NCBI RefSeq assembly: GCF_019511605.1
Contig: NZ_JAEUAV010000035.1
Span: 1 to 56,598, forward strand
Length of the DNA: 56,598 nt
Direction of reading: 5' to 3'
Origin: Paraburkholderia phenoliruptrix
GTDB taxonomy: Bacteria; Pseudomonadota; Gammaproteobacteria; Burkholderiales; Burkholderiaceae
The notes beneath the pieces were generated by a model. It was not told where the DNA came from. It saw only the letters and a list, made by a program, of their open reading frames with translations, and ran no database searches. A program made the position numbers and the translations under genes. This document shows, piece after piece, positions 25,992 through 34,965 of the stretch (its first letter is position 1; each line of letters opens with the position of its first letter).

Positions 25992-27074
25992 TCAGCCGAG
26001 CCTCGCTGCAATTGCCTGGCCGACTTCGGTGGTGTTCGCCTTGCCGCCGAGGTCGCCGGTACGCGGACCCTCGATCAGCGTCGCTTCAATGGCGGCCAGA
26101 ATCGCGTCGTGCGCCTCGCGCTCCTTGCCCTGGTGATTGCCGAGGAAGTCGAGCATCATCGCGGCGGACCAGATCATCGCAATGGGATTCGCAATGTTCT
26201 TGCCGGCGATGTCCGGCGCCGAGCCGTGCACCGGCTCGAACAGCGACGGAAACTTGCGGTCCGGGTTCAGATTGCCCGACGGCGCAAGACCGATGGTGCC
26301 GGTGCATGCCGGCCCCAGGTCGGACAGGATGTCGCCGAACAGATTGGTGGCCACCACCACGTCGAAGCGGTCGGGGTTGAGCACGAAGCGCGCGCAGAGA
26401 ATGTCGATGTGCTGCTTGTCCCACGTCACGTCCGGGTACTGCGCCGCGATGCCCGCCGCGCATTTGTCCCACCAGGGCATGCTGATCGCGATGCCGTTGC
26501 TCTTGGTGGCAACCGTGATCTTCTTGCGCTCGCGGCGTTGTGCGAGGTCGAACGCGAATTTCAGCACGCGTTCGCTGCCGTGCCGTGTGAACACCGATTC
26601 CTGCAGCACGAACTCGCGCTCCGTGCCTTCGAACATCACGCCGCCCACCGACGAATACTCGCCCTCTGTGTTCTCGCGCACGATCCAGAAGTCGATGTCG
26701 CCGGCCTTGCGGCCCGCGAGCGGCGAAGGCACGCCGGCAAAGAGCCGCGCCGGGCGCAGGTTGATGTACTGATCGAACTCTCGGCGGAACTTCAGCAGCG
26801 ATCCCCACAGCGACACGTGGTCGGGCACGGTGTCGGGCCAGCCCACCGCGCCGAACAGAATCGCGTCGGCCGATTGCAGTTGCGCCTTCCAGTCGTCCGG
26901 CATCATCTGGCCGTGCTTCGCGTAGTAGTCGCAGCTTGCCCACTCGATGTGCTGGTACTCGAGCTCGAGGCCAAAGCGTGTCTTCACCGCGTCGAGCACG
27001 CGCAGCGCCTCGGGCATGACTTCCATGCCGATGCCGTCGCCGGGAATGACTGCGATCCGATATTTCTTCGACAT
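25992..27074 (-). CDS. Tartrate dehydrogenase / D-malate decarboxylating dehydrogenase
   Basis: A 360-residue member of the isocitrate/isopropylmalate dehydrogenase family. VIPGDGIGMEVMPEALRVLD, FGAVGWPDTVPDHVSLWGSL and INLRPARLFAG identify the TtuC/DmlA/YeaU subgroup. Metal-binding Asp residues lie in ATNLFGDILSDLGP, and the NAD site has FEPVHGSAPDIAGK. The reaction is NAD-dependent oxidation of tartrate or D-malate. ATG 27074 has GGAGGAG. It is divergent from a DmlR-like LysR gene, which supports a D-malate or tartrate role, and leads a likely three-gene operon with the aspartoacylase-like and cupin genes. Confidence 0.88.
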   Translation of the reverse strand: MSKKYRIAVIPGDGIGMEVMPEALRVLDAVKTRFGLELEYQHIEWASCDYYAKHGQMMPDDWKAQLQSADAILFGAVGWPDTVPDHVSLWGSLLKFRREFDQYINLRPARLFAGVPSPLAGRKAGDIDFWIVRENTEGEYSSVGGVMFEGTEREFVLQESVFTRHGSERVLKFAFDLAQRRERKKITVATKSNGIAISMPWWDKCAAGIAAQYPDVTWDKQHIDILCARFVLNPDRFDVVVATNLFGDILSDLGPACTGTIGLAPSGNLNPDRKFPSLFEPVHGSAPDIAGKNIANPIAMIWSAAMMLDFLGNHQGKEREAHDAILAAIEATLIEGPRTGDLGGKANTTEVGQAIAARLG

Positions 27075-27140
27075 GTTGCGCTCCTCCATGAAATGCCGTT
27101 GCTGATTCGATCACAGTTATTTTATTCCTGCTGTTTGGCT

Positions 27141-27158
27141 CTAAAATGATCGCTTTAG
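27141..27158. promoter_or_regulatory. Candidate LysR operator between dehydrogenase and lysR
   Basis: CTAAA (27141-27145) and TTTAG (27154-27158) form an inverted repeat with an 8-base spacer in the 165-bp divergent gap. This is an AT-rich dyad of the size bound by LysR proteins. Confidence 0.4.
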
Positions 27159-27239
27159 TTAAGCCACTGTGCACGATCCGTGTACAAATCCGGGCGCCCT
27201 TGAGCGCTACTGAGCGCCACCAAGCGACATAAGCGAGCC

Positions 27240-28163
27240 ATGAACGCCGTTCCGTCACCCGATCTCGGCGATTTGCGCGTGTTCTGCGAAGTCGCGCGCA
27301 AAGCCAGTTTCAGCGCGGCGGCCGAGTCGCTGCAGGTGTCCGCGGCCTATGTCAGCAAGCGCATCAACGTGCTGGAGACGACGCTCGGCACGCGTTTGTT
27401 GCACCGGTCCACGCGCCGCGTTGCGATTACCGAGGCAGGCGAGCGCGTCTACACGTGGGCCGAAAAAATTCTCGACGACGTCGACCAACTCGTTGAAGAC
27501 GTTTCCACCACGCGTCGCATTCCGGGCGGCAAGCTGCGCATTTCGAGCAGCTTCGGTTTTGGCCGGCGCTTCGTGGCGCCCGCGCTCGCGCGTTTTTCCG
27601 AACGTTATCCGCAACTGAGCGTGCGGCTCGACCTGTTCGACCGGCTCGTGGATGTGGCCGGCGAAGGCTTCGACCTGGACATTCGCATCGGCGACGAGAT
27701 CGCACCGCATCTGATCGCGCGGCGGCTTGCGGCGAATCATCGGGTGCTGTGCGCGTCGCCCGACTATCTCGCGCGGCATGGCGCGCCGCGTCAACTGGCG
27801 GAGCTGTCGTCGCATGCATGTCTCGCGATCAAGGAGCGCGATCATCCATTCGGCTTGTGGCGTTTGACCGTGCGCGGCGAGACGGCGTCCATCAAGGTCA
27901 CCGGACCCTTGTCGACCAATCACGGCGAGGTCGCGGTGCAATGGGCACTGGCCGGCCGCGGCATCGTGCTGCGTTCGATGTGGGACGTGCGGCCGCTGCT
28001 GGAAAGCGGCCAGTTGCAGCAGGTGTTGCCGGAGGTGACCCAGCCCGCGAACCTTTGGGCGGTGTATCCGGCGCGGCTCGCGCAGTCGGCCAAGGTGCGG
28101 GTTTGCGTGGACTTTCTCAGCGAAGAGTTCGCGCAGTGGAGCCCGCCGGAGGCGGGCGCGTGA
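27240..28163 (+). CDS. LysR-family regulator (DmlR-like)
   Basis: A 307-residue LysR protein, the same length as DmlR of enteric bacteria. The N-terminus DLGDLRVFCEVARKASFSAA and VSAAYVSKRINVLETTLGTR make up the HTH; Ser-Ala-Ala-Tyr-Val is typical of this subgroup, as is RRVAITEAGERVYTWAEKIL. The effector domain begins near residue 90. It is divergent from the tartrate/D-malate dehydrogenase gene, the arrangement seen for dmlR-dmlA, so it probably activates that gene. It converges on the Lrp gene with a 20-bp gap. Confidence 0.88.
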   Translation: MNAVPSPDLGDLRVFCEVARKASFSAAAESLQVSAAYVSKRINVLETTLGTRLLHRSTRRVAITEAGERVYTWAEKILDDVDQLVEDVSTTRRIPGGKLRISSSFGFGRRFVAPALARFSERYPQLSVRLDLFDRLVDVAGEGFDLDIRIGDEIAPHLIARRLAANHRVLCASPDYLARHGAPRQLAELSSHACLAIKERDHPFGLWRLTVRGETASIKVTGPLSTNHGEVAVQWALAGRGIVLRSMWDVRPLLESGQLQQVLPEVTQPANLWAVYPARLAQSAKVRVCVDFLSEEFAQWSPPEAGA

Positions 28164-28183
28164 TTGGAGTCTGCTGTTCGCGG

Positions 28184-28681
28184 CTAATGATGATTCTGCG
28201 AGAACAGCGTTTCCAGCGGATAGTGGCTTTTGACGAACGGCGACTTGATGATCACGTAGCTGAAGTACTTTTCAATGCCAATGTCGCGTTCCAGCAAGCC
28301 TTCAATAATGCTCTGGTAGTGACTCACGCTGCGTGTGACGAACTTCAGCAGGTAGTCGTAGCCGCCGCTCGCAAGGTGACACTCGACGATTTCGTCCACG
28401 TCGCGAATCGCATTCACGAACTTGATGAAGTCTTCCCGCCGATGATCGGCCAGCGTGACTTCAGTAAAAACGATCTGCACGTCACCGAGCTTTTCGAGCT
28501 GGATCTGCGCGCCGTAGCCGACGATGTAGCCGGCCTTCTCCAGCCGCTTCACGCGAATCAGGCAAGGGCTGGGTGAAAGGCCAACCGCATCGGCAAGCTC
28601 GACGTTGGTTATGCGGCCTTTCTTCTGCAACTGCGAAAGAATGCGCAGGTCGATACGGTCTAGCTTGCAGTCGCTGCTCAT
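28184..28681 (-). CDS. Lrp/AsnC-family regulator
   Basis: A 165-residue feast/famine regulator. The N-terminal HTH (residues 7-60) reads LDRIDLRILSQLQKKGRITN, VELADAVGLSPSPCLIRVKR; the C-terminal RAM domain (about 70-150) has IVECHLASGGYDYLLKFVTR, the ligand-responsive beta-alpha-beta segment. These proteins respond to amino acids as octamers. It lies 53 bp downstream of the aminotransferase gene on the same strand, so it probably regulates the amine-catabolic cluster. Confidence 0.9.
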   Translation of the reverse strand: MSSDCKLDRIDLRILSQLQKKGRITNVELADAVGLSPSPCLIRVKRLEKAGYIVGYGAQIQLEKLGDVQIVFTEVTLADHRREDFIKFVNAIRDVDEIVECHLASGGYDYLLKFVTRSVSHYQSIIEGLLERDIGIEKYFSYVIIKSPFVKSHYPLETLFSQNHH

Positions 28682-28734
28682 CGTAACGTTGTGGCTCCGG
28701 CGGTTGAGAAAAGGGACTGGGGGTGCCCTCTACT

Positions 28735-30156
28735 CTAGCATGCAGCGGCAGTAGTTTTGACCTGGTGATTGGCCGTGGTTGTGCCCTTCAACGCAGCGCG
28801 AACCTCGGCTTGCGCGAGCACGTCGTTCAGGGTTTTCTCGAGCCGCTCGAACATCAGGTCGAAGTCCGATTCGGTGTACGAGAGCGCGGGCGCAAAGCCG
28901 AGAATGTTGTCGCCGAATGCGCGGAAAATCAGGCGGTTTTGATACGCGGCCGCGGCTATGCGCTCGGACAGTTTCAACGCCGGGTCGAACTGCGCCTTGG
29001 TGTGCTTGTCGGTGACGAGTTCCAGCGCGCCGAGCAGGCCGCGGTGACGCGAGTCGCCCACGAGCGGATGCGCGAGCAGTGCGTCCAGACCGCGGGCAAA
29101 ACGCGGTGCGCGTGCCACGCCGTTCGCGAGCAGACCGCCTTCGTGATAAAGACGCAGCACTTCCAGACCGATCGCCGCGCTGACCGGGTGCGCCGAATAC
29201 GTGTGACCGTGGCCGACAATCGCTTCGGCGTCGCCGTCGGCAATGCCCTGATAGATTTCGTCGGACATCAGCACCGCGCCCATCGGCGCATAGCCCGCGG
29301 TCAAGCCCTTGGCTACCGTCATGAGGTCCGGCTCGACGCGCTCGCCCTGACACGCGAACAGCGGGCCGGTGCGACCAAAGCCTGTAATCACTTCGTCAGC
29401 AACGAACAGAATGCCGAGCTTACGGCAGCTTTCGCGCATCGCCGTCAGCCAGCCGACCGGCGGCACGATCACCCCGCCCGAGCCTTGAATCGGTTCGCAG
29501 AAAAACGCTGCGACGTTGTCGGCGCCCAGTTCCGCGACCTTCGCTTCGAGCGCGGCGACGGAGGCGGCAATCAGCGCGGCGGCGTCGGCGAAATCACTGC
29601 GGTACGCGTACGGCGAGGGCAGGTGATGCTGGTTGGGCAGCGGCAGATCGAAATTGCGGTGGAACGCGGGTAGCGCGGTGAGCCCCGCGCCGACGCTCGA
29701 CGAGCCGTGATAGCCGCGTTGCAACGCGATAATGTGCTTCTTCGACGCACGGCCCGTCGCGTTGAAGTAATGCGTGATGAAACGGATTGCGGAATCCACC
29801 GCATCTGAGCCGCCGAGCGTGAAGTACACATGCCGAAGCGAAGCGGGCGCGACTTGCACGAGTTTTTGCGCGAGCTCGATGGCCGGCTCCGAGCCGAAAT
29901 GGAAATAGCTCGTCGCATAAGGCAGTTTCTTCATCTGCGCGGTGGCCGCTTCGACAATGCTCTGCTGGCCATAGCCCACATTCACGCACCACAGGCCGGA
30001 GAAGGCGTCGAGCAGTTCGTTGCCGGCCGCGTCGCGCAGGAATGCACCGCTCGCGGATTCGAGCACCGTAACGCCGCGCGCCTCGTGCGCACGGTAGTTG
30101 ATGACAGGGTGAATCAGATGCTGGCGGTCGGCTTCAATGAGCGATTGAATCGGCAT
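28735..30156 (-). CDS. Class III omega-amino acid/diamine:pyruvate aminotransferase
   Basis: A 473-residue PLP enzyme of the beta-alanine/putrescine-pyruvate type: GLWCVNVGYGQ, YFTLGGSDAVDSAIRF, QRGYHGSSSVGAGLTALP, FCEPIQGSGGVIVPP, Asp254 in FVADEVITGFGRTG (binds the PLP ring nitrogen) and Lys283 in MTVAKGLTAGYAPMGAV (Schiff base). It moves an omega-amino group to pyruvate, giving an aldehyde. The dehydrogenase at 32434 could oxidise that aldehyde. ATG 30156 has GAGAACC. Substrate choice within the family cannot be read from the sequence. Confidence 0.88.
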   Translation of the reverse strand: MPIQSLIEADRQHLIHPVINYRAHEARGVTVLESASGAFLRDAAGNELLDAFSGLWCVNVGYGQQSIVEAATAQMKKLPYATSYFHFGSEPAIELAQKLVQVAPASLRHVYFTLGGSDAVDSAIRFITHYFNATGRASKKHIIALQRGYHGSSSVGAGLTALPAFHRNFDLPLPNQHHLPSPYAYRSDFADAAALIAASVAALEAKVAELGADNVAAFFCEPIQGSGGVIVPPVGWLTAMRESCRKLGILFVADEVITGFGRTGPLFACQGERVEPDLMTVAKGLTAGYAPMGAVLMSDEIYQGIADGDAEAIVGHGHTYSAHPVSAAIGLEVLRLYHEGGLLANGVARAPRFARGLDALLAHPLVGDSRHRGLLGALELVTDKHTKAQFDPALKLSERIAAAAYQNRLIFRAFGDNILGFAPALSYTESDFDLMFERLEKTLNDVLAQAEVRAALKGTTTANHQVKTTAAAC

Positions 30157-30350
30157 GGTGGGTTCTCGTCGCGGAAAGGGCTGTTGACGCTTCCATACTA
30201 CTGACCCAGGCCGATTGCCTGCTCACCTAAACAATTGCCTGAAAAGCGCGCGCGACGCGTTTTGATGGATGCCCTTAGCATTTTGTGCTGCAAGGGCCGG
30301 AAAGCGGCGGCGCGCGCCGATTGCGCCGCAGTCGATGCGGTTAGGCAGAC

Positions 30351-31277
30351 TCAATAGCCGCGTGTGCGGTCGACCTGACCGAGCATCGGCAGCCCTTCGC
30401 GATGACGGCGCAGATTCTCGAGCACGACCTCGACGGCGGTATCGGGCCGCGTCGCGCTGGCAATGTGCGGCGTGATGCGCACGCGCGGGTGCGTCCACAG
30501 CGGATGCCCGGCCGGCAACGGCTCGGGGTCGGTCACGTCGAGAATGGCATTGCGCAATTGCCCGCTCTCGAGCACCGCCAGCAAATCCTGCTGATTCAGA
30601 TGCGCGCCGCGGCCGGTCTGAATCAGCGAGGCGCCGGGCGGAAGCTTCGCGAACAGCTCTGCATTCAGCAAGCCGCGCGTGGCCGGCGTGAGCGGCAGCA
30701 GGCAGACCAGAATGTCGGTGCGGGCAAGGAATGCGTCGAGCGACGTTTCGCCCGCATAGCAGTCGACGCCCTCTATTTCACGCGGCGAGCGGCTCCAGCC
30801 CGCACACGCAAAGCCGAAGAGGCGCAGCCGCTGCAACACGGCGGTGCCTAGCACGCCGAGCCCGAGTACGCCGATGCGCCGTTGCGCGGCCGGTTTGAGC
30901 GGCAGTTCGCGCCACACCTGCTGTTGTTGCGAAAGCGCGTAGTCGAACAGATCGCGGTGAATGGTGAGCACCGCCTGCGTGACGTATTCGACCATGCCTT
31001 CCACGAGGCCCGGCTCGATCATGCGTACCACCGGCACGTGCTCGGGCACGCCTGACAGGTCGAATTGATCGACGCCCGCGCCCACGGAAAACACCACTTC
31101 CAGATTGGGAAACGTGCGGGTCGGGTCCTCGGGCGGCTGCCATGCGACCAGATAACGGATCGCAGCCGGGTCGCCGTGGTCGGGCCAGATACGAAACGGC
31201 ACATCGGGTGCCTTCTCGGCGAACAGCCTCGCCCATTGCAGGCCGCGCGCGGGGTCGGCTTTATAGAGTAAGGCCAT
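30351..31277 (-). CDS. ghrA: Glyoxylate/hydroxypyruvate reductase A
   Basis: A 308-residue D-2-hydroxyacid dehydrogenase of the GhrA type. The nucleotide site GVLGLGVLGTAVLQRLRLFG is near residues 137-156. Catalytic Arg is in LIQTGRGAHLNQQDLL, Glu in DVTDPEPLPAGHPLW and His in VRITPHIASATRP. It reduces glyoxylate or hydroxypyruvate with NADPH in the cytosol. It starts six bases after the acetyltransferase stop, so the two are coupled. In this cluster it could remove glyoxylate released by an amine or opine dehydrogenase. Confidence 0.87.
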   Translation of the reverse strand: MALLYKADPARGLQWARLFAEKAPDVPFRIWPDHGDPAAIRYLVAWQPPEDPTRTFPNLEVVFSVGAGVDQFDLSGVPEHVPVVRMIEPGLVEGMVEYVTQAVLTIHRDLFDYALSQQQQVWRELPLKPAAQRRIGVLGLGVLGTAVLQRLRLFGFACAGWSRSPREIEGVDCYAGETSLDAFLARTDILVCLLPLTPATRGLLNAELFAKLPPGASLIQTGRGAHLNQQDLLAVLESGQLRNAILDVTDPEPLPAGHPLWTHPRVRITPHIASATRPDTAVEVVLENLRRHREGLPMLGQVDRTRGY

Positions 31278-31283
31278 GACGGT

Positions 31284-32150
31284 TCAGAAAATTGCCTGAT
31301 TGATGATGCCGTATTGCAAATAAGGCGACGCGTTGGCCGCCACGTTCTGCGGCTGTGCGTTGCGCACCATTCTGACCACGGTGTCCACGCGCGGCAGGCC
31401 GAGTTGTTCGAGCCAGCCGGTCAGGCCGCTGTCGCCGGGCGTGTCCACGCGCACGAACACGCCTTCATTGAGCGCGAGCCAGTGGCTGATGAGCGCCTTC
31501 GCGCGGCTCGAATCCCCCGAGGCGGGCGCGACCACCGGGCCGATCGCAAAGCCGCGACCAAAGCGGCGAAAGAGCGCGAAGCCGATCAGTTCGCCGTCGC
31601 GATCCAATGCAATGCCGTCCGCGTTCTCGAGCAGCGCCGGCAGCACTTCGCCGCGGTCGAGGCCGCTTGCCTGCGAAGCCAGTTCGACGAGCCGCGCGGT
31701 GTCGCTCGAACCAAGCGGCCGCAAGCGCTCGCCCGCCGGCAACGAGACGAGCGGCGGCTGGAACGCGGCGCCCTGGTGCTGATCGAGCGTGCCGGTCGCG
31801 CGAAAGCCCAGCTTTTCATAGAGCGGCTGACCGGCGGCAGTTGCATGCAGAAAGGTGATGCGGCCGCCGAGCTCTTCGAGCAGCAACTCCATCAGCTTTC
31901 TGCCGATACCGTGTCCTTGCCGCGCTGGCGACACGATCACCATGCCGAGCGACGCGCGATCCCTGCCGTACTTCCAGCAAAGCGCGGTGCCGATCACGCC
32001 GCTCGCGTCCTCGGAGACAAAGCCCGTGCCCAGTTGTGCGACGAACTTCCAGTCGTCCGGGCGATGCGGCCATTTGAGTTCGACCGTCAACGCATGCGCG
32101 GCGGCCACGTCGTCGAGGGTAAAGCGTCTATATGTGATCGAGTCGGGCAC
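31284..32150 (-). CDS. Two-domain GNAT acetyltransferase
   Basis: A 288-residue protein with an N-terminal GNAT domain (about 1-130; acetyl-CoA loop VSPARQGHGIGRKLMELLLE) and a C-terminal second acetyltransferase-like domain (about 150-288, SGLDRGEVLPALLENADGIA, GRGFAIGPVVAP), as in the YitH-type two-domain family. The GTG at 32150 was chosen because AGGAG lies six bases upstream; the longer GTG start at 32186 has no such site. The acceptor is unknown, possibly an amine of the pathway. It is divergent from the aldehyde dehydrogenase gene and coupled to ghrA. Confidence 0.8.
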   Translation of the reverse strand: MPDSITYRRFTLDDVAAAHALTVELKWPHRPDDWKFVAQLGTGFVSEDASGVIGTALCWKYGRDRASLGMVIVSPARQGHGIGRKLMELLLEELGGRITFLHATAAGQPLYEKLGFRATGTLDQHQGAAFQPPLVSLPAGERLRPLGSSDTARLVELASQASGLDRGEVLPALLENADGIALDRDGELIGFALFRRFGRGFAIGPVVAPASGDSSRAKALISHWLALNEGVFVRVDTPGDSGLTGWLEQLGLPRVDTVVRMVRNAQPQNVAANASPYLQYGIINQAIF

Positions 32151-32433
32151 GCCGTGCTCCTGAATGGCTAAAGACTTACGCGTCACTGTGTCATCCGGGG
32201 CGCGGTGTGACTAGGACGATCTTTTTATCCGCCGCGCCGAATAGGGCCGCAGCGCAATTTAACGCAAAACGTGCCGTCTGGACGCGCATTACAGGCGGGT
32301 TCTGCTGCCGCGCGATTTTTGTCGGCGACATATGCCAGGCGCGCGGCTCTACGATTTTGTCATGACGAGCGGGGCGACGATGCCGCGACGCTCGCGGTTC
32401 CATTCAAAGGTCATCTACTCAGGACACTTTCTC

Positions 32434-33927
32434 ATGGACAGCTTCAATCCGGACGATGTCGAGATTCGCAGCGGACATTTCATCGGCGGCCAGTATGTGG
32501 AAAGCAGCGGGCAGGGCGCGCGCCGCATGGACGTCGCGCGGCCGTCCGACGGCGCGGTCTACGCGAGCGTGCCGGTAGCGGACGCGGACATGGTTGACCG
32601 CGCGGTCCAGAATGCGTGGCAGGCGTTTCGCATGAGCGGCTGGGCTCGCATGGCGCCGCGCGAGCGCGCGAAGATTCTGCGGCGTTTCGCGGATCTCGTC
32701 GAAGCCGACGCCCCCGCGCTCGGCCGCCTCGAGGCGCTTGGCTCGACCCGGCCGGTCGCCCAGGCCGTTTCGTGGGACGTGCCTTTTACCGCCGAGGGCA
32801 TCCGCTTCTATGCGGAGTTTGCCGACAAGCTGGGCGGCGACGTTGCCGCCACCGACCACGATCATCTCGGCATGACGATTGCCGAGCCATATGGCGTGAT
32901 CGGCGCGATTGCACCGTGGAATTTCCCGCTCGTGATGGCTTCGTGGAAGATCGCGCCGGCGCTCGCCGCGGGCAACGCCGTCGTGCTCAAGCCCTCGGAG
33001 ATGACGCCGTTTTCCGCGCTGCGCTTAGCCGAGCTGGCGGTGCAGGCGGGCGTGCCCGCCGGCATCTTCAACGTGGTTCAGGGCGACGGGCGCACGACCG
33101 GCGACGAGCTCGTGCGTCATCCGCAGATCAGCAAGGTCACGTTCACCGGCTCGACGCGCACCGGCGCCGCGATCATGGCGGCCTGCGCGACGAGCGGCAC
33201 CAAGCCGGTCACGCTGGAGCTGGGCGGCAAGAGCCCGCAGATCGTATTCGCCGATGCCCCGCGTCTTGACGATGTGGCGCGCCGCATCGCGGGCGCGATC
33301 ACCGGCAATGCGGGGCAGGTGTGCGTGGCGGGCTCGCGGCTGCTGGTGGAACGCAGCCTTGCGGAGCCGCTCGCCGAGCGCATCGGCAGGATTTTCGCGG
33401 AGATGAAGCCGGGCGCGACATGGGCTGCGGGCACGACGCTCTCGCCGATCATCTCCGAGCCGCAGGCGGCGCGCATCGAAAGCATCGTGCAGCGCACGCT
33501 TCACGCGGGCGCGACATTGCGGCATGGCGGCAAGCGAGCCGAAGTGCGCGGCGCACCAGCGGGCGCTTTCTATACGCCGACCTTGCTTACCGACGTCAAC
33601 GCTCAGTCGGAGGCCGTGCGCGAGGAAGTATTCGGCCCGGTGCTCACGCTGCAAACCTTCGACACCGAAGAAGAAGCGCTCGCGCTCGCGCAGCATCCCG
33701 AATACGGGCTTGCGGCCGGCGTTCATACCGCCGACCTCGGCCGGGCGCTGCGCTGCGTGCGCGCGCTCGAAGCGGGCACGGTATGGGTCAACCGCTATGG
33801 CCGCACGTCGGACTTCATGATCCCCACCGGCGGCTACAAGCGCTCGGGCATCGGCAAGGATCTCGGGCGTCAGGCTTACGAGTCCAACCTGCGTTTCAAG
33901 AGCGTCCTGATCGACCTGCGGGAGTGA
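32434..33927 (+). CDS. Aldehyde dehydrogenase, amino-aldehyde type (PuuC-like)
   Basis: A 497-residue NAD-dependent aldehyde dehydrogenase. Asn163 in PWNFP, Glu262 in LELGGKSPQI and Cys297 in GNAGQVC are the catalytic residues, and Lys186 in VVLKPSEMTP contacts NAD. The overall pattern and the ending YKRSGIGKDLGRQAYESNL are close to the gamma-glutamyl-aminobutyraldehyde and related amino-aldehyde dehydrogenases. ATG 32434 has AGGACA upstream; the open frame to 32332 lacks a ribosome site. It is the first gene of the rightward amine cluster, 284 bp before the HAD gene. Confidence 0.87.
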   Translation: MDSFNPDDVEIRSGHFIGGQYVESSGQGARRMDVARPSDGAVYASVPVADADMVDRAVQNAWQAFRMSGWARMAPRERAKILRRFADLVEADAPALGRLEALGSTRPVAQAVSWDVPFTAEGIRFYAEFADKLGGDVAATDHDHLGMTIAEPYGVIGAIAPWNFPLVMASWKIAPALAAGNAVVLKPSEMTPFSALRLAELAVQAGVPAGIFNVVQGDGRTTGDELVRHPQISKVTFTGSTRTGAAIMAACATSGTKPVTLELGGKSPQIVFADAPRLDDVARRIAGAITGNAGQVCVAGSRLLVERSLAEPLAERIGRIFAEMKPGATWAAGTTLSPIISEPQAARIESIVQRTLHAGATLRHGGKRAEVRGAPAGAFYTPTLLTDVNAQSEAVREEVFGPVLTLQTFDTEEEALALAQHPEYGLAAGVHTADLGRALRCVRALEAGTVWVNRYGRTSDFMIPTGGYKRSGIGKDLGRQAYESNLRFKSVLIDLRE

Positions 33928-34211
33928 CGAGCACGCGCTTTAGCATGCCGCGAACCCAAGCCGGGTAAGCGTTACGCCGGAGCACGGCAGACTCTGCTGT
34001 GCAATGGCCCAAAAACGCATGGTTTGTGTCACGGGCAGCGCGCGAATCAGGAGCATCTATGTTTTTGCGCTGATTAAATCTTTTACAGGAATGAGCTTTC
34101 CATTGTCGACCGGACGCGGATGCATGAGCGCCTCGCCCGATCCCATGCAAGCTAGTTGCTGTTTTCGCCAATGAACTCGACGCGAGTTCACCACCACGAT
34201 AGGACTGCACC

Positions 34212-34880
34212 ATGATCGATTTCGAACCGAAATACATCACCTTTGACTGCTATGGCACGCTGACCAAATTCCGCATGGCCGACATGACGCGCGAACTGTA
34301 CGGCCACATCCTGAAGGGCGACGACCTGGAAAAGCTCGTCGCGTTCTACGCGGGTTATCGCCGTGACGAAGTGCTGGGTGCGTGGAAGCCGTATCGCGAC
34401 GTGGTGGTCAATGCGCTGCGCCGTGCGTGCGCGCGCATGAACGTGGAATTCGACGAAGCCGGCGCGCAAAAGATCTACGAAGCCGTACCGACGTGGGGCC
34501 CGCATCCGGACGTGCCGGAAGGCCTGTCGCGCCTTGCAAAGAAGTACAAGCTGGTGATTCTCTCGAACGCGTCGAACGACCAGATCCAGAGCAATGTCGA
34601 CAAGCTCGGCGCGCCCTTCCATGCGGTTTTTACCGCGCAGCAGGCGCAATCGTACAAGCCGCGCATGCAGGGCTTCGAGTACATGTTCGACAAGCTAGGC
34701 TGCAATCCGGAAGACGTGCTGCACGTGTCGTCGAGCCTGCGCTACGACCTGATGACCGCGCATGACATGGGCATCAGGCACAAGGCGTTCATCAACCGCG
34801 GCCATGAACCGTCCACGCCGTATTACCAGTACTACGAAGTGAAGGGTATTCCGGAACTGGCTGCCGAGCTCGGCCTTTGA
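34212..34880 (+). CDS. HAD-family, haloacid dehalogenase type II-like hydrolase (paralogue)
   Basis: A 222-residue HAD protein. Motif I FDCYGTLTKF carries the nucleophile near residue 11; LVILSNASND is motif II, QSYKPRMQGFEYMF motif III and VSSSLRYDLMTAHDMGI motif IV, all conserved. It resembles the product of 19525-20244 in every motif but differs in the cap region. It sits between the aldehyde dehydrogenase and the FAD oxidase, 85 bp before the latter. A role in halogenated compounds is not supported by the neighbours; phosphatase or other hydrolase activity is equally possible. Confidence 0.85.
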   Translation: MIDFEPKYITFDCYGTLTKFRMADMTRELYGHILKGDDLEKLVAFYAGYRRDEVLGAWKPYRDVVVNALRRACARMNVEFDEAGAQKIYEAVPTWGPHPDVPEGLSRLAKKYKLVILSNASNDQIQSNVDKLGAPFHAVFTAQQAQSYKPRMQGFEYMFDKLGCNPEDVLHVSSSLRYDLMTAHDMGIRHKAFINRGHEPSTPYYQYYEVKGIPELAAELGL

Positions 34881-34965
34881 TTCTCACGCGCGTGCGCAAC
34901 GAGGCCGCGACAGCAGCCCTGGCACCGCCGCGTCGTAGCCGACCGCTCGCACGCTGACCGCAACC

